A stretch of DNA of 64,000 nucleotides from UBA1309 sp047605645. Its GTDB lineage: Bacteria; Bacteroidota; Bacteroidia; Bacteroidales; Dysgonomonadaceae. A program made the translations under genes and the position numbers. Shown piece after piece: positions 1 through 8,697 of this stretch; position 1 is the stretch's first letter; each line of letters begins with the position of its first letter. The stretch is taken from the NCBI GenBank assembly GCA_047605645.1, contig JASGFJ010000017.1, positions 1 through 64,000 on the forward strand, read 5' to 3'. The notes under the pieces are model-generated. The model was given only the letters and a program-made list of their open reading frames with translations, was not told the origin of the DNA and ran no database searches.

Positions 1-104
1 CTTACAAAGTAATGGCAATATTTTGTTTACAATACGTACGTCACCGAATGGTTACCTTTCAGATTGTTTTCAAACGGTTGACCTTTGCCTTCAAAAAAAG
101 AGAT

Positions 105-347
105 ATGTTTCGTTTGAATGAAGGTAATCGTTATGTCGTTTGTCCGGTTGGAGTTGATTTGCGCAAGGGCATTGACAGTCTGTGTGGCTTGATTCAATTA
201 ATCACTTGTCAATGGAACGCTGTTGTATGTTTCTCTCCTCTTTTAATAGTAAGGTCTATCTGCTCGTTGTTTTCTCATTGGAAGTCTGTGCACGAAAGAA
301 CAGCTTTTCCGTCCTATTGCTTCTTAGTTCCGGAAAGTAGGGCATAA
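105..347 (+). pseudogene. IS66-family orf2 (TnpB) remnant
   Basis: The peptide from position 105 begins MFRLNEGNRYVVCPVGVDLR and continues KGIDSLCGLIQ. This matches the start of IS66 Orf2/TnpB proteins, which open with a short MF.L....RY... segment and a D-(M/L)-R-K-(G/S)-x-x-x-L-C-G motif. After about residue 35 the similarity moves between frames: FNSKVYLL appears in another frame and a SHWKS-like piece in this one, where intact proteins have a single VY.F.NR....KLLHWE block. The frame is open to 347 but no longer codes a normal TnpB of about 115 residues. No tnpA or tnpC partner is visible in the window, so this is a decayed fragment. Confidence 0.5.
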
Positions 348-597
348 AAGGAAAATACCATCTTATCATTGAAGAATTGACTGACTTGTAATTAAATTAT
401 AGCGCCTTTGGATGGACGTTCTGGTATTGAAAAATAGGAAACCAGCCATCGTATACAGGATGTACGTGATGTGCGCACGATAAAAGGAGGTATATCGCAT
501 TTTAAGAATTACTTAATTTGTGTATGGATAATACTTTCTTTACTTTTGTCGGACTGTTTTGTCTTTTATTATTTTCATCATAATATCCTTTATTCAA

Positions 598-1395
598 ATG
601 AAAAGATATTTTTCAATTTTACTGTTCTTCTTTTTTTTGCTCTTTAGCGTGAATTCGGCTTATGCTACTCGTATTGTATCACTGGCTTCATCGTTGACAA
701 AGAATGTACAATATCTTGGAGCCGAAAACGAGTTGGTCGGACGGACGAGCTTTTGCAAAACATCCCTAAATATTCCCATTGTAGCAAGTGCAGTGAAAGT
801 AAATATTGAAAAAGTTGTTGCGCTTAAACCTGATTTGGTTTTAGCTTCTTCCCTTACTCAACCGGAAACATTGGCTGCTTTGAAAAAGATGGGCATCAAG
901 GTTGTTCTTTTTCAAAGTCCTAAATCATACGCAGAACTATGTGAGCAGTTTTTGAATTTAGGTAAAATGATTGGTCGCGAGGAGCAGGCTCGCAAGGTAC
1001 TTGCCTCGACAAATCAAAAGGTAAATCTGTTGAAGGCGAAAGCTCAGTCAAACAAGCGCGTTTTTATTGAATTAGGTGCAAATCCGTTGTTTGCTGTTAT
1101 TCCCAATACCTTTATGGATGATTACATTCGGTTTGCCGGAGCAAAAAATATTGCTCAGGGAATGAAGACCGGTTCTATTACGCGAGAAGCCGTTCTTGTT
1201 CGTAATCCCGAAGCAATTTTTATTGTAACTATGGGTGTTTTGGCGGAACAGGAAAAGAAGCAATGGGAGAAATACAGTACTCTTGCAGCCACAAAAAACA
1301 AGAAGATTTTTGTGGTTGATTCAGATAAAGCTTGTACTCCGACTCCGGTTACTTTTGTCGAAACGCTTGAAGCTATTGTTAAAGGGTTGAAATAG
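598..1395 (+). CDS. Periplasmic substrate-binding protein of a corrinoid/iron-type ABC importer (BtuF/FecB family)
   Basis: About 265 residues. I chose the ATG at 598 because it gives a clean signal peptide (MKRYFSILLFFFFLLFSVNS, then AYA before TRIVSLA), while the upstream in-frame codons encode only a hydrophobic extension. There is no lipobox cysteine, so a soluble periplasmic protein is likely. The mature protein opens with RIVSLASSLTKNVQYLGAEN and has the VNIEKVVALKPDLVLAS segment typical of class III (helical) binding proteins for corrinoids, haem and siderophores. It leads a run with an adenosyltransferase, a FecCD permease and an ATPase on the same strand. The adenosyltransferase neighbour favours a corrinoid as substrate, but this is inference; iron-siderophore is the alternative. 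Confidence 0.75.
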   Translation: MKRYFSILLFFFFLLFSVNSAYATRIVSLASSLTKNVQYLGAENELVGRTSFCKTSLNIPIVASAVKVNIEKVVALKPDLVLASSLTQPETLAALKKMGIKVVLFQSPKSYAELCEQFLNLGKMIGREEQARKVLASTNQKVNLLKAKAQSNKRVFIELGANPLFAVIPNTFMDDYIRFAGAKNIAQGMKTGSITREAVLVRNPEAIFIVTMGVLAEQEKKQWEKYSTLAATKNKKIFVVDSDKACTPTPVTFVETLEAIVKGLK

Positions 1396-1399
1396 AGGT

Positions 1400-1933
1400 A
1401 TGAAAGAAAATGGACTTGTTCACGTATATACCGGAGACGGAAAAGGAAAATCCACAGCTGCTGTCGGGCTTGCTTTAAGAGCCTTAGGTCACGGGCAAAA
1501 AGTCTGTTATTGTTCTTTTCATAAAAATCCGGAGAAATACAGATACAAGGAAATAGAGAAACTGCAACAAGCAGGAGCGGATATTTTCTGTTTTGCCAAA
1601 GATCATCCCCATCTTGATCGGAGCCTTGATGAGACGGTAATTCGAAGAGAGACGTACGAAGGAGTAGCAAAAATAAGATGTGAATTGTATACAGCCTCTT
1701 ATGATTTAATTATTTTGGATGAAATTCTTATTTCCGTGAGAGATCATTTTCTTGAAGAAGAGTTGCTGACCGACTTGATTCGGCAGAAACCTGAAACTGT
1801 AGAACTGGTCTTAACCGGAAGGGGAGCTTCTGATGTTATTATAGCTTTGGCCGATTATGTGAGTGACGTTAGAAATCTAAAACACCCGTACGATGAGCGA
1901 AAGATCGGAAGCCGGGAGGGAATTGAATATTGA
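1400..1933 (+). CDS. cobO: Corrinoid adenosyltransferase, CobO/CobA (BtuR) type
   Basis: 177 residues, normal for the CobO/BtuR family, which transfers the 5'-deoxyadenosyl group of ATP to cob(I)alamin or cob(I)yrinic acid diamide. A glycine-rich P-loop, TGDGKGKSTAA, lies at residues 11-21, followed by VGLALRALGHGQKV. LIILDEI at about 110 is the Walker B-like strand, and ELVLTGRGA near 138 is also family-typical. The gene begins four bases after the binding-protein stop and ends one base before the preferred permease start, so translational coupling is likely. Its place inside the importer run suggests incoming corrinoid is adenosylated on arrival. Confidence 0.85.
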   Translation: MKENGLVHVYTGDGKGKSTAAVGLALRALGHGQKVCYCSFHKNPEKYRYKEIEKLQQAGADIFCFAKDHPHLDRSLDETVIRRETYEGVAKIRCELYTASYDLIILDEILISVRDHFLEEELLTDLIRQKPETVELVLTGRGASDVIIALADYVSDVRNLKHPYDERKIGSREGIEY

Positions 1934-1934
1934 T

Positions 1935-2951
1935 ATGACTTTACGAGTTTACGGAAAAAATAGAATTGTCTTTTTACTCGCGTTGGTGCTATTGCTTGTC
2001 CTGGCCGCTGTTTGGTCGCTGTTTTCAGGTGATATTGATGTGTCGTGGAAGCAGTTGCCGTTTGTCCTTCAACACCCGGACAGCATGGAATACGCCGTGT
2101 TGGTGAATTTACGGATTCCGCGGCTGCTTTTATCGTTTGCGGTAGGCGCTTCTTTGAGTATTTCGGGAGCTATTCTTCAGGGGATTTATAAAAATCCGTT
2201 AGTAGAACCTTTTACACTCGGTATTTCCGGTGGCGCTTCTTTGGGAGTAGCGCTGACCATTGTTTCCGGATTGTCCGCGGCTATTGGTGGCCTGATACTT
2301 CCGTTAGCAGGATTCTTAGGCGCTTTTATTACCATCTTTTTAGTCTATGTCCTGGGAATTCGCCGGAGTAGCTCCAATGTCAATCGAATGTTGCTGACAG
2401 GAGTTATGATTAGTTTTGTGTGTTCTTCTCTGTTGATGTTCTTGTTGTCGATTAGTTCCTCGGAAAATATGCATAGTATTATATTCTGGACAATGGGTTC
2501 GCTGGATGAACCAAACGGAACACTGATTGTCACGATGCTTACAGGTTGTTTTGTCGTATATCTATTGTCTCATTTTTTTGCAAATTCGTTGAATGCAATG
2601 CAACTGGGAGAAGATGATGCTCGTCATTTGGGGGTGAATGTATCTCTGACCATTAAAATATTGTTTGTTATGACCTCTTTACTAACCGGATTGTGTGTTT
2701 CTATTGCAGGTATCATCGGTTTTGTAGGGTTGGTGATTCCGCATATAATGCGTAAAGCGATTGGTTCCGACTTTCGGGTGTTGCTAACTGCAAGTTTTCT
2801 GGGAGGAGGATTGTTTCTGATTGTTTGTGATGTATTGGCGCGAACATTGATTGCGCCGAATGAGCTTCCTGTGGGAGTCTTGACCGGAATCATCGGAGGA
2901 ATCGCATTTATTATTCTTTTAAGCAAAAAGGAGGCAGCATGGCGAAAATAA
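1935..2951 (+). CDS. FecCD/BtuC-family ABC permease
   Basis: About 338 residues from the ATG at 1935, which directly follows the cobO stop (1931-1933). An upstream in-frame ATG at 1893 would add 14 polar residues inside cobO and is less likely. The protein is strongly hydrophobic with about ten predicted transmembrane helices. It has FecCD hallmarks: LRIPRLLLSFAVGASLSISG near the N-terminus, GIYKNPLVEPFTLGISGGAS, and GIIGFVGLVIPHIMR in the cytoplasmic coupling region that contacts the ATPase. The 3' end overlaps the ATPase start by 13 bases. It forms the inner-membrane channel of the importer. Confidence 0.9.
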   Translation: MTLRVYGKNRIVFLLALVLLLVLAAVWSLFSGDIDVSWKQLPFVLQHPDSMEYAVLVNLRIPRLLLSFAVGASLSISGAILQGIYKNPLVEPFTLGISGGASLGVALTIVSGLSAAIGGLILPLAGFLGAFITIFLVYVLGIRRSSSNVNRMLLTGVMISFVCSSLLMFLLSISSSENMHSIIFWTMGSLDEPNGTLIVTMLTGCFVVYLLSHFFANSLNAMQLGEDDARHLGVNVSLTIKILFVMTSLLTGLCVSIAGIIGFVGLVIPHIMRKAIGSDFRVLLTASFLGGGLFLIVCDVLARTLIAPNELPVGVLTGIIGGIAFIILLSKKEAAWRK

Positions 2952-3739
2952 CGGATACTCAAATGTTATCGGTAGAACATCTGACAGGCGGATACAGAAA
3001 TTTCAGAGTAAAAGACATTTCTTTTCAATTGAATAACGGTGATTTTGCCGGAGTAATTGGCCCTAATGGTTCTGGTAAAAGTACGCTGCTGAAGTTGATT
3101 TTAGGGGATATCAAAAAATCAGACGGATGTATTGTCTTAGACGGAAATGATTTGTCGAAAATGACAATCCTCGAGAAAGCAAGAAATATAGCTGTCGTTA
3201 CCCAACACATCGAACCGTCCGGCGATATGACAGTTTTAGAATACATATTGTTAGGCAGGCTTCCTTATCGGGAGAAATTCCAGTTTTTCGATAGAAAACA
3301 CGATATTCAACTGGCTGAGAAATATATGGCGTTAACCGGCATCGAGCGGTATAAAAAAAATCTTTTATCCATGTTAAGCGGTGGTGAGCGGCAAATGGTA
3401 GCTATGGCTCGGGCATTAACCCAGGAACCAAAACTTCTGTTACTGGATGAACCGACTTCGCAGCTTGATATTAATCATCAGCTTCATATTCTCGATTTAG
3501 TAAGCCATCTCAAAGATGAATTGAATTTAACCATTCTGATGATTATCCATGACCTCAATCTGGCAAGTGCTTATTGCAATAAATTAATTATGATTTCGGA
3601 AGGGAAAGTATTTGCACAAGGACAGCCAGAGGATGTTATTCAAGACGAAATTATACGTGAAGTTTATCATACCAGTGTTGTTACTCGACCTAATCCGGTG
3701 ACAGGAAAGCCAACTGTTTTCCTTGTTCCCGATAACTAA
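2939..3739 (+). CDS. ABC transporter ATPase of the corrinoid/iron importer (BtuD/FecE type)
   Basis: 266 residues. Walker A GPNGSGKST is at residues 41-49, the Q-loop sits in VVTQHIEPSG, the signature LSGGERQ is at 146-152, Walker B LLLLDEPTS is near 167, and the H-loop is in MIIHDLN. This is a complete nucleotide-binding domain of the siderophore/B12 import subfamily. The start overlaps the permease 3' end by 13 bases, which points to coupled translation and a shared complex. It closes the four-gene run; no TonB-dependent outer-membrane receptor for the same substrate lies in the window. Confidence 0.9.
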   Translation: MAKITDTQMLSVEHLTGGYRNFRVKDISFQLNNGDFAGVIGPNGSGKSTLLKLILGDIKKSDGCIVLDGNDLSKMTILEKARNIAVVTQHIEPSGDMTVLEYILLGRLPYREKFQFFDRKHDIQLAEKYMALTGIERYKKNLLSMLSGGERQMVAMARALTQEPKLLLLDEPTSQLDINHQLHILDLVSHLKDELNLTILMIIHDLNLASAYCNKLIMISEGKVFAQGQPEDVIQDEIIREVYHTSVVTRPNPVTGKPTVFLVPDN

Positions 3740-3780
3740 TCCTGTCTTTGATTTTTTGAAATGCAGATTTGTTTTCGTAT

Positions 3781-4125
3781 TTATGATTCTCGTCCGATAT
3801 TCTTATCTGCCCATTCCGACAGTTGTAAAATATAAGGAACAAGCCCTTGTCCTTGGGCAGTCAGGTTGTATTCAACACGCGGAGGAACTTCTGCAAAAAC
3901 TTTCCGCTTTAAAAATCCATTGGTCTCTAAATTCTTTAATGTAGAAACGAATACTTTCAAAGAAATGCCATCAATAAGATTGAACAATTCATTAAATCGA
4001 AGAATCTTATTTTCATGAAGAATTAAAATGATGAGTATTGACCACTTGTCACCCAATCTATCCGTCACAACTCGGAGAGGACATGTCTTTTCACAGGGCT
4101 TTTTTTTTGTTAAAATTTTATCCAT
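3781..4125 (-). CDS. HxlR-family winged-helix transcriptional regulator
   Basis: 114 residues, the usual size for the family. The N-terminus carries CEKTCPLRVVTDRLGDKWSI: the cysteines at 11 and 15 and the R..DRLGDKW(S/T) block are HxlR signatures, and in several members the first cysteine senses aldehydes or redox state. RFNELFNLIDGISLKVF is the recognition-helix region and PPRVEYNLT the wing. It is divergent from the amidohydrolase at 4281, with about 155 bases between them that hold a TAACC-tttt-GGTTA palindrome. Control of its own gene and of the amidohydrolase is a reasonable inference. The effector is unknown. Confidence 0.9.
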   Translation of the reverse strand: MDKILTKKKPCEKTCPLRVVTDRLGDKWSILIILILHENKILRFNELFNLIDGISLKVFVSTLKNLETNGFLKRKVFAEVPPRVEYNLTAQGQGLVPYILQLSEWADKNIGRES

Positions 4126-4148
4126 AACTTCTGTATTTTCAATATGAC

Positions 4149-4162
4149 TAACCTTTTGGTTA
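4149..4162. promoter_or_regulatory. Palindrome upstream of hxlR-type gene, possible operator
   Basis: TAACCttttGGTTA is a perfect 5-4-5 inverted repeat located 24 bases before the HxlR start codon, in the space shared with the divergent amidohydrolase. Its position would suit autoregulation. No second copy was seen, so function is inferred from symmetry and position only. Confidence 0.3.
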
Positions 4163-4280
4163 TATGCTTACTCGTTGGTAACTTATTGTAAATAACTAGT
4201 CTATGACTTACCTTTAATGAGTCAAAGATAAGAATTTCTACTTTGGAAATTAATGGTTTATAATTAAAAGTAAATATAGT

Positions 4281-5096
4281 ATGCAGCGTAATAATGAACA
4301 GGCTCTGATAATTGATAATCATTCACATGTGACAATTCCCATCGAAAAACATATTCAGGCGATGGATGAGGCCGGTATTGACAAGGCTTTGTTGTTCCGG
4401 ACTTTAGTCCATCCGGAGAATGCAGAAAGTGCAAAAGAAATAAGGCAAGAGATGCTCACTCTTCAAAAAATACTTGACGGAGATTCGGCATTTGCACAAA
4501 AAGGAGCTGAAATGGCCTTTCGTGAATTAACCGATGCGGTAGACAAGTATCCGGATCGGTTTATCGGATTTGGTGCCGTTCCGTTGAATTTGTCGGTAGA
4601 GAATACTGTAAAGTATATCAGAGAGGAAGTGTTAAGTCGTAAATTGGTTGGTTTAGGGGAGTTTACATTGGCCAGCAAAACGGTCTCTCTTCTTGAAAAT
4701 GTATTTATAGCCTCGCATAGTTTAGGAAAATTGCCGTTATGGATTCATACTTTTAATCCTCTCTCACTCCAGGATATACAGCAAATAGGATATTATGCTG
4801 TCAGGTTTCCCGATGTTCCTGTTATTTTAGGACACATGGGTGGTTCTAATTGGCTGGAAGCAATTGAGATGGTACGAAAATCGAAAAACATCTATATGGA
4901 TACTTCCGCTTGTTTCTCAACTTTGGCTTTAAAGATTGTAGTTCGGGAAATTCCGGACAGAGTCTTATTTGGTGTTGACTATCCTTACGGTGATATGCTG
5001 ATTGCCCGGCAAACATTGGAGCGGGTTTGTCGAAACGAAAAGGATTTGGTAAAAATTCTTGGGGGAAATATACAGAAATTATTACGTATAGAGTAG
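4281..5096 (+). CDS. Metal-dependent hydrolase of the amidohydrolase_2 (TIM-barrel) family
   Basis: 271 residues. IDNHSHV at 11-17 supplies the first H-x-H metal-binding pair on strand 1, GHMGGSNW lies near residue 190 on a later strand, and RVLFGVDYPYGD near 228 carries the catalytic Asp typical of amidohydrolase_2/ACMSD-like enzymes. Such enzymes hydrolyse or decarboxylate small aromatic or lactone substrates; the substrate here cannot be told. It is divergent from the HxlR gene, which may regulate it. No signal peptide, so cytoplasmic. Confidence 0.75.
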   Translation: MQRNNEQALIIDNHSHVTIPIEKHIQAMDEAGIDKALLFRTLVHPENAESAKEIRQEMLTLQKILDGDSAFAQKGAEMAFRELTDAVDKYPDRFIGFGAVPLNLSVENTVKYIREEVLSRKLVGLGEFTLASKTVSLLENVFIASHSLGKLPLWIHTFNPLSLQDIQQIGYYAVRFPDVPVILGHMGGSNWLEAIEMVRKSKNIYMDTSACFSTLALKIVVREIPDRVLFGVDYPYGDMLIARQTLERVCRNEKDLVKILGGNIQKLLRIE

Positions 5097-5099
5097 AAA

Positions 5100-5425
5100 G
5101 AATATTTATATCTCGATAAGCATAATTATTTAGCCTTTCGTTGAGATATATTTATTGCAACTAGTTCTGGTTTGATTGATTGTGTGTTATGTTATTGATG
5201 GTTGGTTGTTTATTGGAATCTGTTTTAGGCTTGAAAATAGAAACTAAGCGTGAGGACATACCTTTTTTCTCTTAAAATCGTCTGTGCAATCAATAAGATA
5301 CAGCAGCTATTTCAGGTTTTATTTGAATAATAATTTTACGTTGATAGTGAGTGGCTTATGTTTAAAAGTAAGTACATTCTTCTGTTGTGTAATAATCGGT
5401 AAGCTCTACTGGTATAGGCAGGATG
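5100..5425. other. Gene-free stretch after the amidohydrolase
   Basis: No coding sequence is supported. An inverted repeat TATATCTC (5107-5114) / GAGATATA (5143-5150) just after the amidohydrolase stop could form a weak hairpin with a 28-base loop. The rest is AT-rich with nothing recognisable. Confidence 0.4.
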
Positions 5426-5431
5426 ATAAAA

Positions 5432-5477
5432 AAACGGGCCGGATGAAGATTTAATTCATTCTGCCCGTTCTTATTTT
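5432..5477 (-). terminator. Rho-independent terminator downstream of upp
   Basis: Stem AACGGGC (5433-5439) pairs with GCCCGTT (5463-5469); a second helix GATGAA/TTCATT lies inside. On the minus strand the stem is followed by a short T tract, so it ends upp. T residues also follow on the plus strand, so it may act in both directions. Confidence 0.75.
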
Positions 5478-5487
5478 TTTATAATAA

Positions 5488-6144
5488 CTATTCTTTCATT
5501 CCGTAGGCCAAATCTCCGGCATCGCCTAATCCCGGAATAATATAAGCGTGTTCATTTAATTCCGGATCCACAGCAGCCGTCCAAATGGTTGTGGAGGCAT
5601 CGGGGAATTTCGCTTTGCAATATTCAATTGCTTGTTGACTGGCGATAATACTTGCTATGTGGATGTGTTTCGGTATTCCTTTAGTCATCAATGCATGGTA
5701 AGCCAACTCCATGCTTCCGCCGGTAGCCAGCATTGGGTCGGTTAGGATCAATACTTTCTCGTCGAGTCGGGGAGAAGCGATGTATTCGATGAAAATATTG
5801 AAGTTCTCGCTGTTTTCTTTATATTTCCGATAAGCAGAAACGAATGCATTTTCCGCTTTGTCTAAATAATTAAGAAACCCATGATGGAAGGGAAGCCCGG
5901 CTCTGAGGATGGTGCCTAAAACCACATTGCTCTCCGGTAGATTCGTTGGAGATACACCTAATGGTGTTTCAATCCCTTTGGAGGCATAATCAAATGATTT
6001 GCTTATTTCATACGCCATCACTTCACCGATGCGCTCAATATTCCGTCTGAACCGCAGTCGATCATTCTGTACGTGTACGTTTCTTATCTCGCTTACAAAC
6101 TGATTGAGTATGGAATTGTTTTCCGAGAGGTTGATTATTTTCAT
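5488..6144 (-). CDS. upp: Uracil phosphoribosyltransferase
   Basis: 218 residues, slightly longer than the usual 208. It converts uracil and PRPP to UMP in pyrimidine salvage. The PRPP-binding loop VLILTDPMLATGGS is at 131-144, TILRAGLPF near 78-86 and the C-terminal uracil-binding IPGLGDAGDLAYG near 200. Cytoplasmic. It ends at a strong hairpin terminator and appears monocistronic. Upstream, at about 6256, the plus strand reads GCAAAGATG, a one-mismatch version of the minus-strand -7 element. Confidence 0.93.
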   Translation of the reverse strand: MKIINLSENNSILNQFVSEIRNVHVQNDRLRFRRNIERIGEVMAYEISKSFDYASKGIETPLGVSPTNLPESNVVLGTILRAGLPFHHGFLNYLDKAENAFVSAYRKYKENSENFNIFIEYIASPRLDEKVLILTDPMLATGGSMELAYHALMTKGIPKHIHIASIIASQQAIEYCKAKFPDASTTIWTAAVDPELNEHAYIIPGLGDAGDLAYGMKE

Positions 6145-6414
6145 AAAAAGTTTTTCTTTGAAAAATCTGTCGCTTCTTTGTTTAATAAATGATTTATTTC
6201 TGGCGATTTAATGTTAAACACAGGTTTGTGTGCGTTGCGGAATTAAATCTTGCAAAGATGATAATTTTCGACGAATACTATTGCTTTTTTTATACAAAAA
6301 ATGCCCGGAACCGCTCTGCTTTTTTTATCCCTGTAAGGCGGGTTGCCTTATTTAAATCTTTTCTTTTTGTTTGGAAATATATTGATAATGCATCCCGCCA
6401 TGTTTGATTGTTGA

Positions 6415-7020
6415 TTAATTCCTGGTGAGAAATAGCTTGGTCTTATAAGGCAGGGCATCAATTACTCTGGCGATTATATCCGGAAAGAATTGGTATTCGA
6501 GCGCGTGTACTTTTTCCGCCACCTGGTGATGTGTGTCTTGGCTGTCAATCAGGCAGGTCGCTTGAAAAATAATATCCCCTTCGTCATAATTTTGGTCTAC
6601 ATAATGGATGGTAATTCCGGATTCTTTCTCTTGAGCCTCCACCACTGCTTTGTGCACATTATCGCCGTACATTCCTTTTCCTCCGTAGTTAGGAAGTAGT
6701 GCCGGGTGGATGTTTATTATTCTGAAAGGATAGAAGCGAATGATGTTTTCCGGTACTTTCAGCAGAAATCCGGCCAGGACAATGAAATCAATCTTTTCCT
6801 CCTGAAGATAGCAGATTACATCGTCTGTATCGACGAATTGTTTCGCTGTAAACGTCCTGGATTTAACTCCCAACTTTTTTGCACGTTCATGAACAAATGC
6901 GGTTTCTTTGTTGCTGATGATAGTCGAAATCTCCAAATTTGGATGATTTTGAGTAAAATCTTTGATAATGTTTTCGGCATTAGAACCCGAACCGGATGCG
7001 AAAATAGCAATTCTTGTCAT
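6415..7020 (-). CDS. purN: Phosphoribosylglycinamide formyltransferase (GAR transformylase 1)
   Basis: 201 residues. It uses 10-formyltetrahydrofolate to formylate GAR in purine synthesis. IAIFASGSGSNAENI near the N-terminus binds the phosphate of GAR. The catalytic triad residues are visible: N103 and H105 in INIHPALLP, and an Asp in YVDQNYDEGD near 142. It is divergent from acpP across about 150 bases of AT-rich DNA, where the plus strand reads CAAAATTA at 7129-7136, a fit to a minus-strand TAnnTTTG element. Confidence 0.93.
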   Translation of the reverse strand: MTRIAIFASGSGSNAENIIKDFTQNHPNLEISTIISNKETAFVHERAKKLGVKSRTFTAKQFVDTDDVICYLQEEKIDFIVLAGFLLKVPENIIRFYPFRIINIHPALLPNYGGKGMYGDNVHKAVVEAQEKESGITIHYVDQNYDEGDIIFQATCLIDSQDTHHQVAEKVHALEYQFFPDIIARVIDALPYKTKLFLTRN

Positions 7021-7089
7021 TGTTTTAGGTTTGAATTTGCACAGAAAAAAACTTTTTGTGCATGTTTTATTAATTTTCTACTCTAAAAA

Positions 7090-7122
7090 TTTGTCTTATT
7101 CGAAGAAAAATCTGTTTCTTTG
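7090..7122 (+). promoter_or_regulatory. Candidate promoter of acpP-fabF
   Basis: TTTG at 7090-7093 and TTTCTTTG at 7115-7122 (one mismatch to TAnnTTTG) are separated by 21 bases, close to the spacing of Bacteroides -33/-7 promoters. Transcription would start near 7129, leaving a leader of about 45 bases before acpP. Confidence 0.4.
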
Positions 7123-7173
7123 TACCTGCAAAATTAAAAAGATAAAATTATTTACTAATTAAAAATCAAAATT

Positions 7174-7407
7174 ATGTCTGACGTAGCATCAAAAGTGAAA
7201 GCTATTATTGTTGATAAACTAGGTGTAGAAGAATCAGAAGTGACTCCTACAGCAAGTTTTACAAATGATTTAGGTGCAGATTCACTTGATACAGTGGAAC
7301 TAATTATGGAATTTGAAAAAGAATTTGGAATTTCAATTCCTGATGACCAAGCTGAAAAAATTGCAACTGTAGGTGACGCAGTTACTTATATCGAAGCAAA
7401 TCAATAA
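7174..7407 (+). CDS. acpP: Acyl carrier protein
   Basis: 77 residues, small and acidic. GADSLDTVELIMEFE at 35-49 contains the DSL motif, with S37 as the 4'-phosphopantetheine site. The rest (VEESEVTPTASFTNDLGAD, ISIPDDQAEKIATVGDAV) is classic ACP. It carries growing acyl chains in type II fatty-acid synthesis. fabF follows 27 bases later, a very common gene pair. A phosphopantetheinyl transferase that could activate it is at 27906. Confidence 0.97.
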   Translation: MSDVASKVKAIIVDKLGVEESEVTPTASFTNDLGADSLDTVELIMEFEKEFGISIPDDQAEKIATVGDAVTYIEANQ

Positions 7408-7434
7408 TTATTTTATTTCCATTAAATAATAAAC

Positions 7435-8697
7435 ATGGATTTAAAAAGAGTAGTAGTAACAGGTCTGGGTGCTGTTACTCCATTGGGCAATGATGTGGAA
7501 ACCACATGGGAAAATGCACTTAATGGAAAAAGCGGAGCTGGACCTATTACTCAATTTGATGCATCCAATTTTAAAACTCATTTCGCTTGTGAGGTGAAAG
7601 ATTTTGATCCAAGTAAATATTTGGACAGAAAAGAAGCTCGTAAGTGTGACAGATATTCGCAGTTGGCTATTGTCGCTGCAGAAGAAAGTCTGGCTGATGC
7701 CGGATTTGATTATGACAAATTGGATAAGGATCGCGTAGGTGTGATCGTTTCATCAGGAATAGGTGGTATTCGTACCTTCGAAGACGAAGTAACCAGTTAT
7801 ACCTTGCATAAAGATCTAGGTCCTAAATTCAATCCGTTCTTTATTCCTAAAATGATTGGTGATATTGCTTCCGGGCATATATCGATCAGACATGGATTCA
7901 GAGGACCGAATTTCGGAACTGTCTCTGCTTGTGCTTCTTCTACAAACGGAGCGATATCTGCTTTCGACTTAATTCGTTTAGGTAAAGCAGATGTGATTGT
8001 AACAGGTGGTGCAGAAGCAGCAGTTTGCGCTTCTGGTATAGGTGGATTTAATGCCTTGACCGCATTGTCAACCCGTAATGAAAGTCCGGAGACAGCTTCT
8101 CGCCCATTCAGCAAAAGTCGTGACGGCTTTGTTTTGGGAGAAGGTGCTGTCTGCCTTATTCTTGAAGAAATGGAACATGCTTTGGCGCGTGGCGCCAAAA
8201 TCTACGCAGAAGTAGTTGGTGGTGGAATGTCCGGAGATGCTTATCACCTGACAGCTTCCCATCCCGAAGGATATGGTGCGAAACTTGTGATGAAAGCTGC
8301 ATTGAAGGATGCCGGAATGACGTCAAAAGATATCGACTATATCAACGTCCATGGAACTTCTACTCCGGTAGGTGACCCTTCGGAGCTGAAAGCTATCAAA
8401 GAAGTTTTCGGAGAAGATGCTTATCGTTTGAATATCAGCTCAACCAAATCAATGACCGGACACTTATTAGGTGCGGCCGGCGCTTTGGAGGCTATGTTTA
8501 GTGTTTTAGCTGTTAAAAACGATATCGTACCTCCTACAATAAACTTTGCGGAAGGGGATGAGGATGAGGAAATCGACTACAAATTGAACTTGACATTTAA
8601 TAAAGCCCAAAAAAGGGTTGTTAATGCAGCTCTTTCAAATACTTTTGGCTTTGGAGGACATAACGCCTGCATTATCGTAAAGAAGTTTGAGAAGTAG
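7435..8697 (+). CDS. fabF: 3-oxoacyl-ACP synthase II
   Basis: 420 residues. The condensing-enzyme Cys-His-His triad is clear: C166 in GTVSACASSTNGA, H306 in INVHGTSTPVGD and H343 in KSMTGHLLGAAGA. It elongates acyl-ACP with malonyl-ACP. It follows acpP closely. Its last 11 bases overlap the assigned rnc start, and a terminator-like hairpin begins 28 bases after its stop, so many fabF transcripts may end there. Confidence 0.96.
   Translation: MDLKRVVVTGLGAVTPLGNDVETTWENALNGKSGAGPITQFDASNFKTHFACEVKDFDPSKYLDRKEARKCDRYSQLAIVAAEESLADAGFDYDKLDKDRVGVIVSSGIGGIRTFEDEVTSYTLHKDLGPKFNPFFIPKMIGDIASGHISIRHGFRGPNFGTVSACASSTNGAISAFDLIRLGKADVIVTGGAEAAVCASGIGGFNALTALSTRNESPETASRPFSKSRDGFVLGEGAVCLILEEMEHALARGAKIYAEVVGGGMSGDAYHLTASHPEGYGAKLVMKAALKDAGMTSKDIDYINVHGTSTPVGDPSELKAIKEVFGEDAYRLNISSTKSMTGHLLGAAGALEAMFSVLAVKNDIVPPTINFAEGDEDEEIDYKLNLTFNKAQKRVVNAALSNTFGFGGHNACIIVKKFEK

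Noticed and set aside
348..597. Possible cobalamin riboswitch before the corrinoid importer
   Set aside because: The conserved B12 box and the GCCACTG-type core were not found; only a weak CTGGT/ACCAG pairing is present.
1893..1934. Permease start at the upstream ATG inside cobO
   Set aside because: It adds 14 polar residues before a typical FecCD start, while the ATG at 1935 directly follows the cobO stop.
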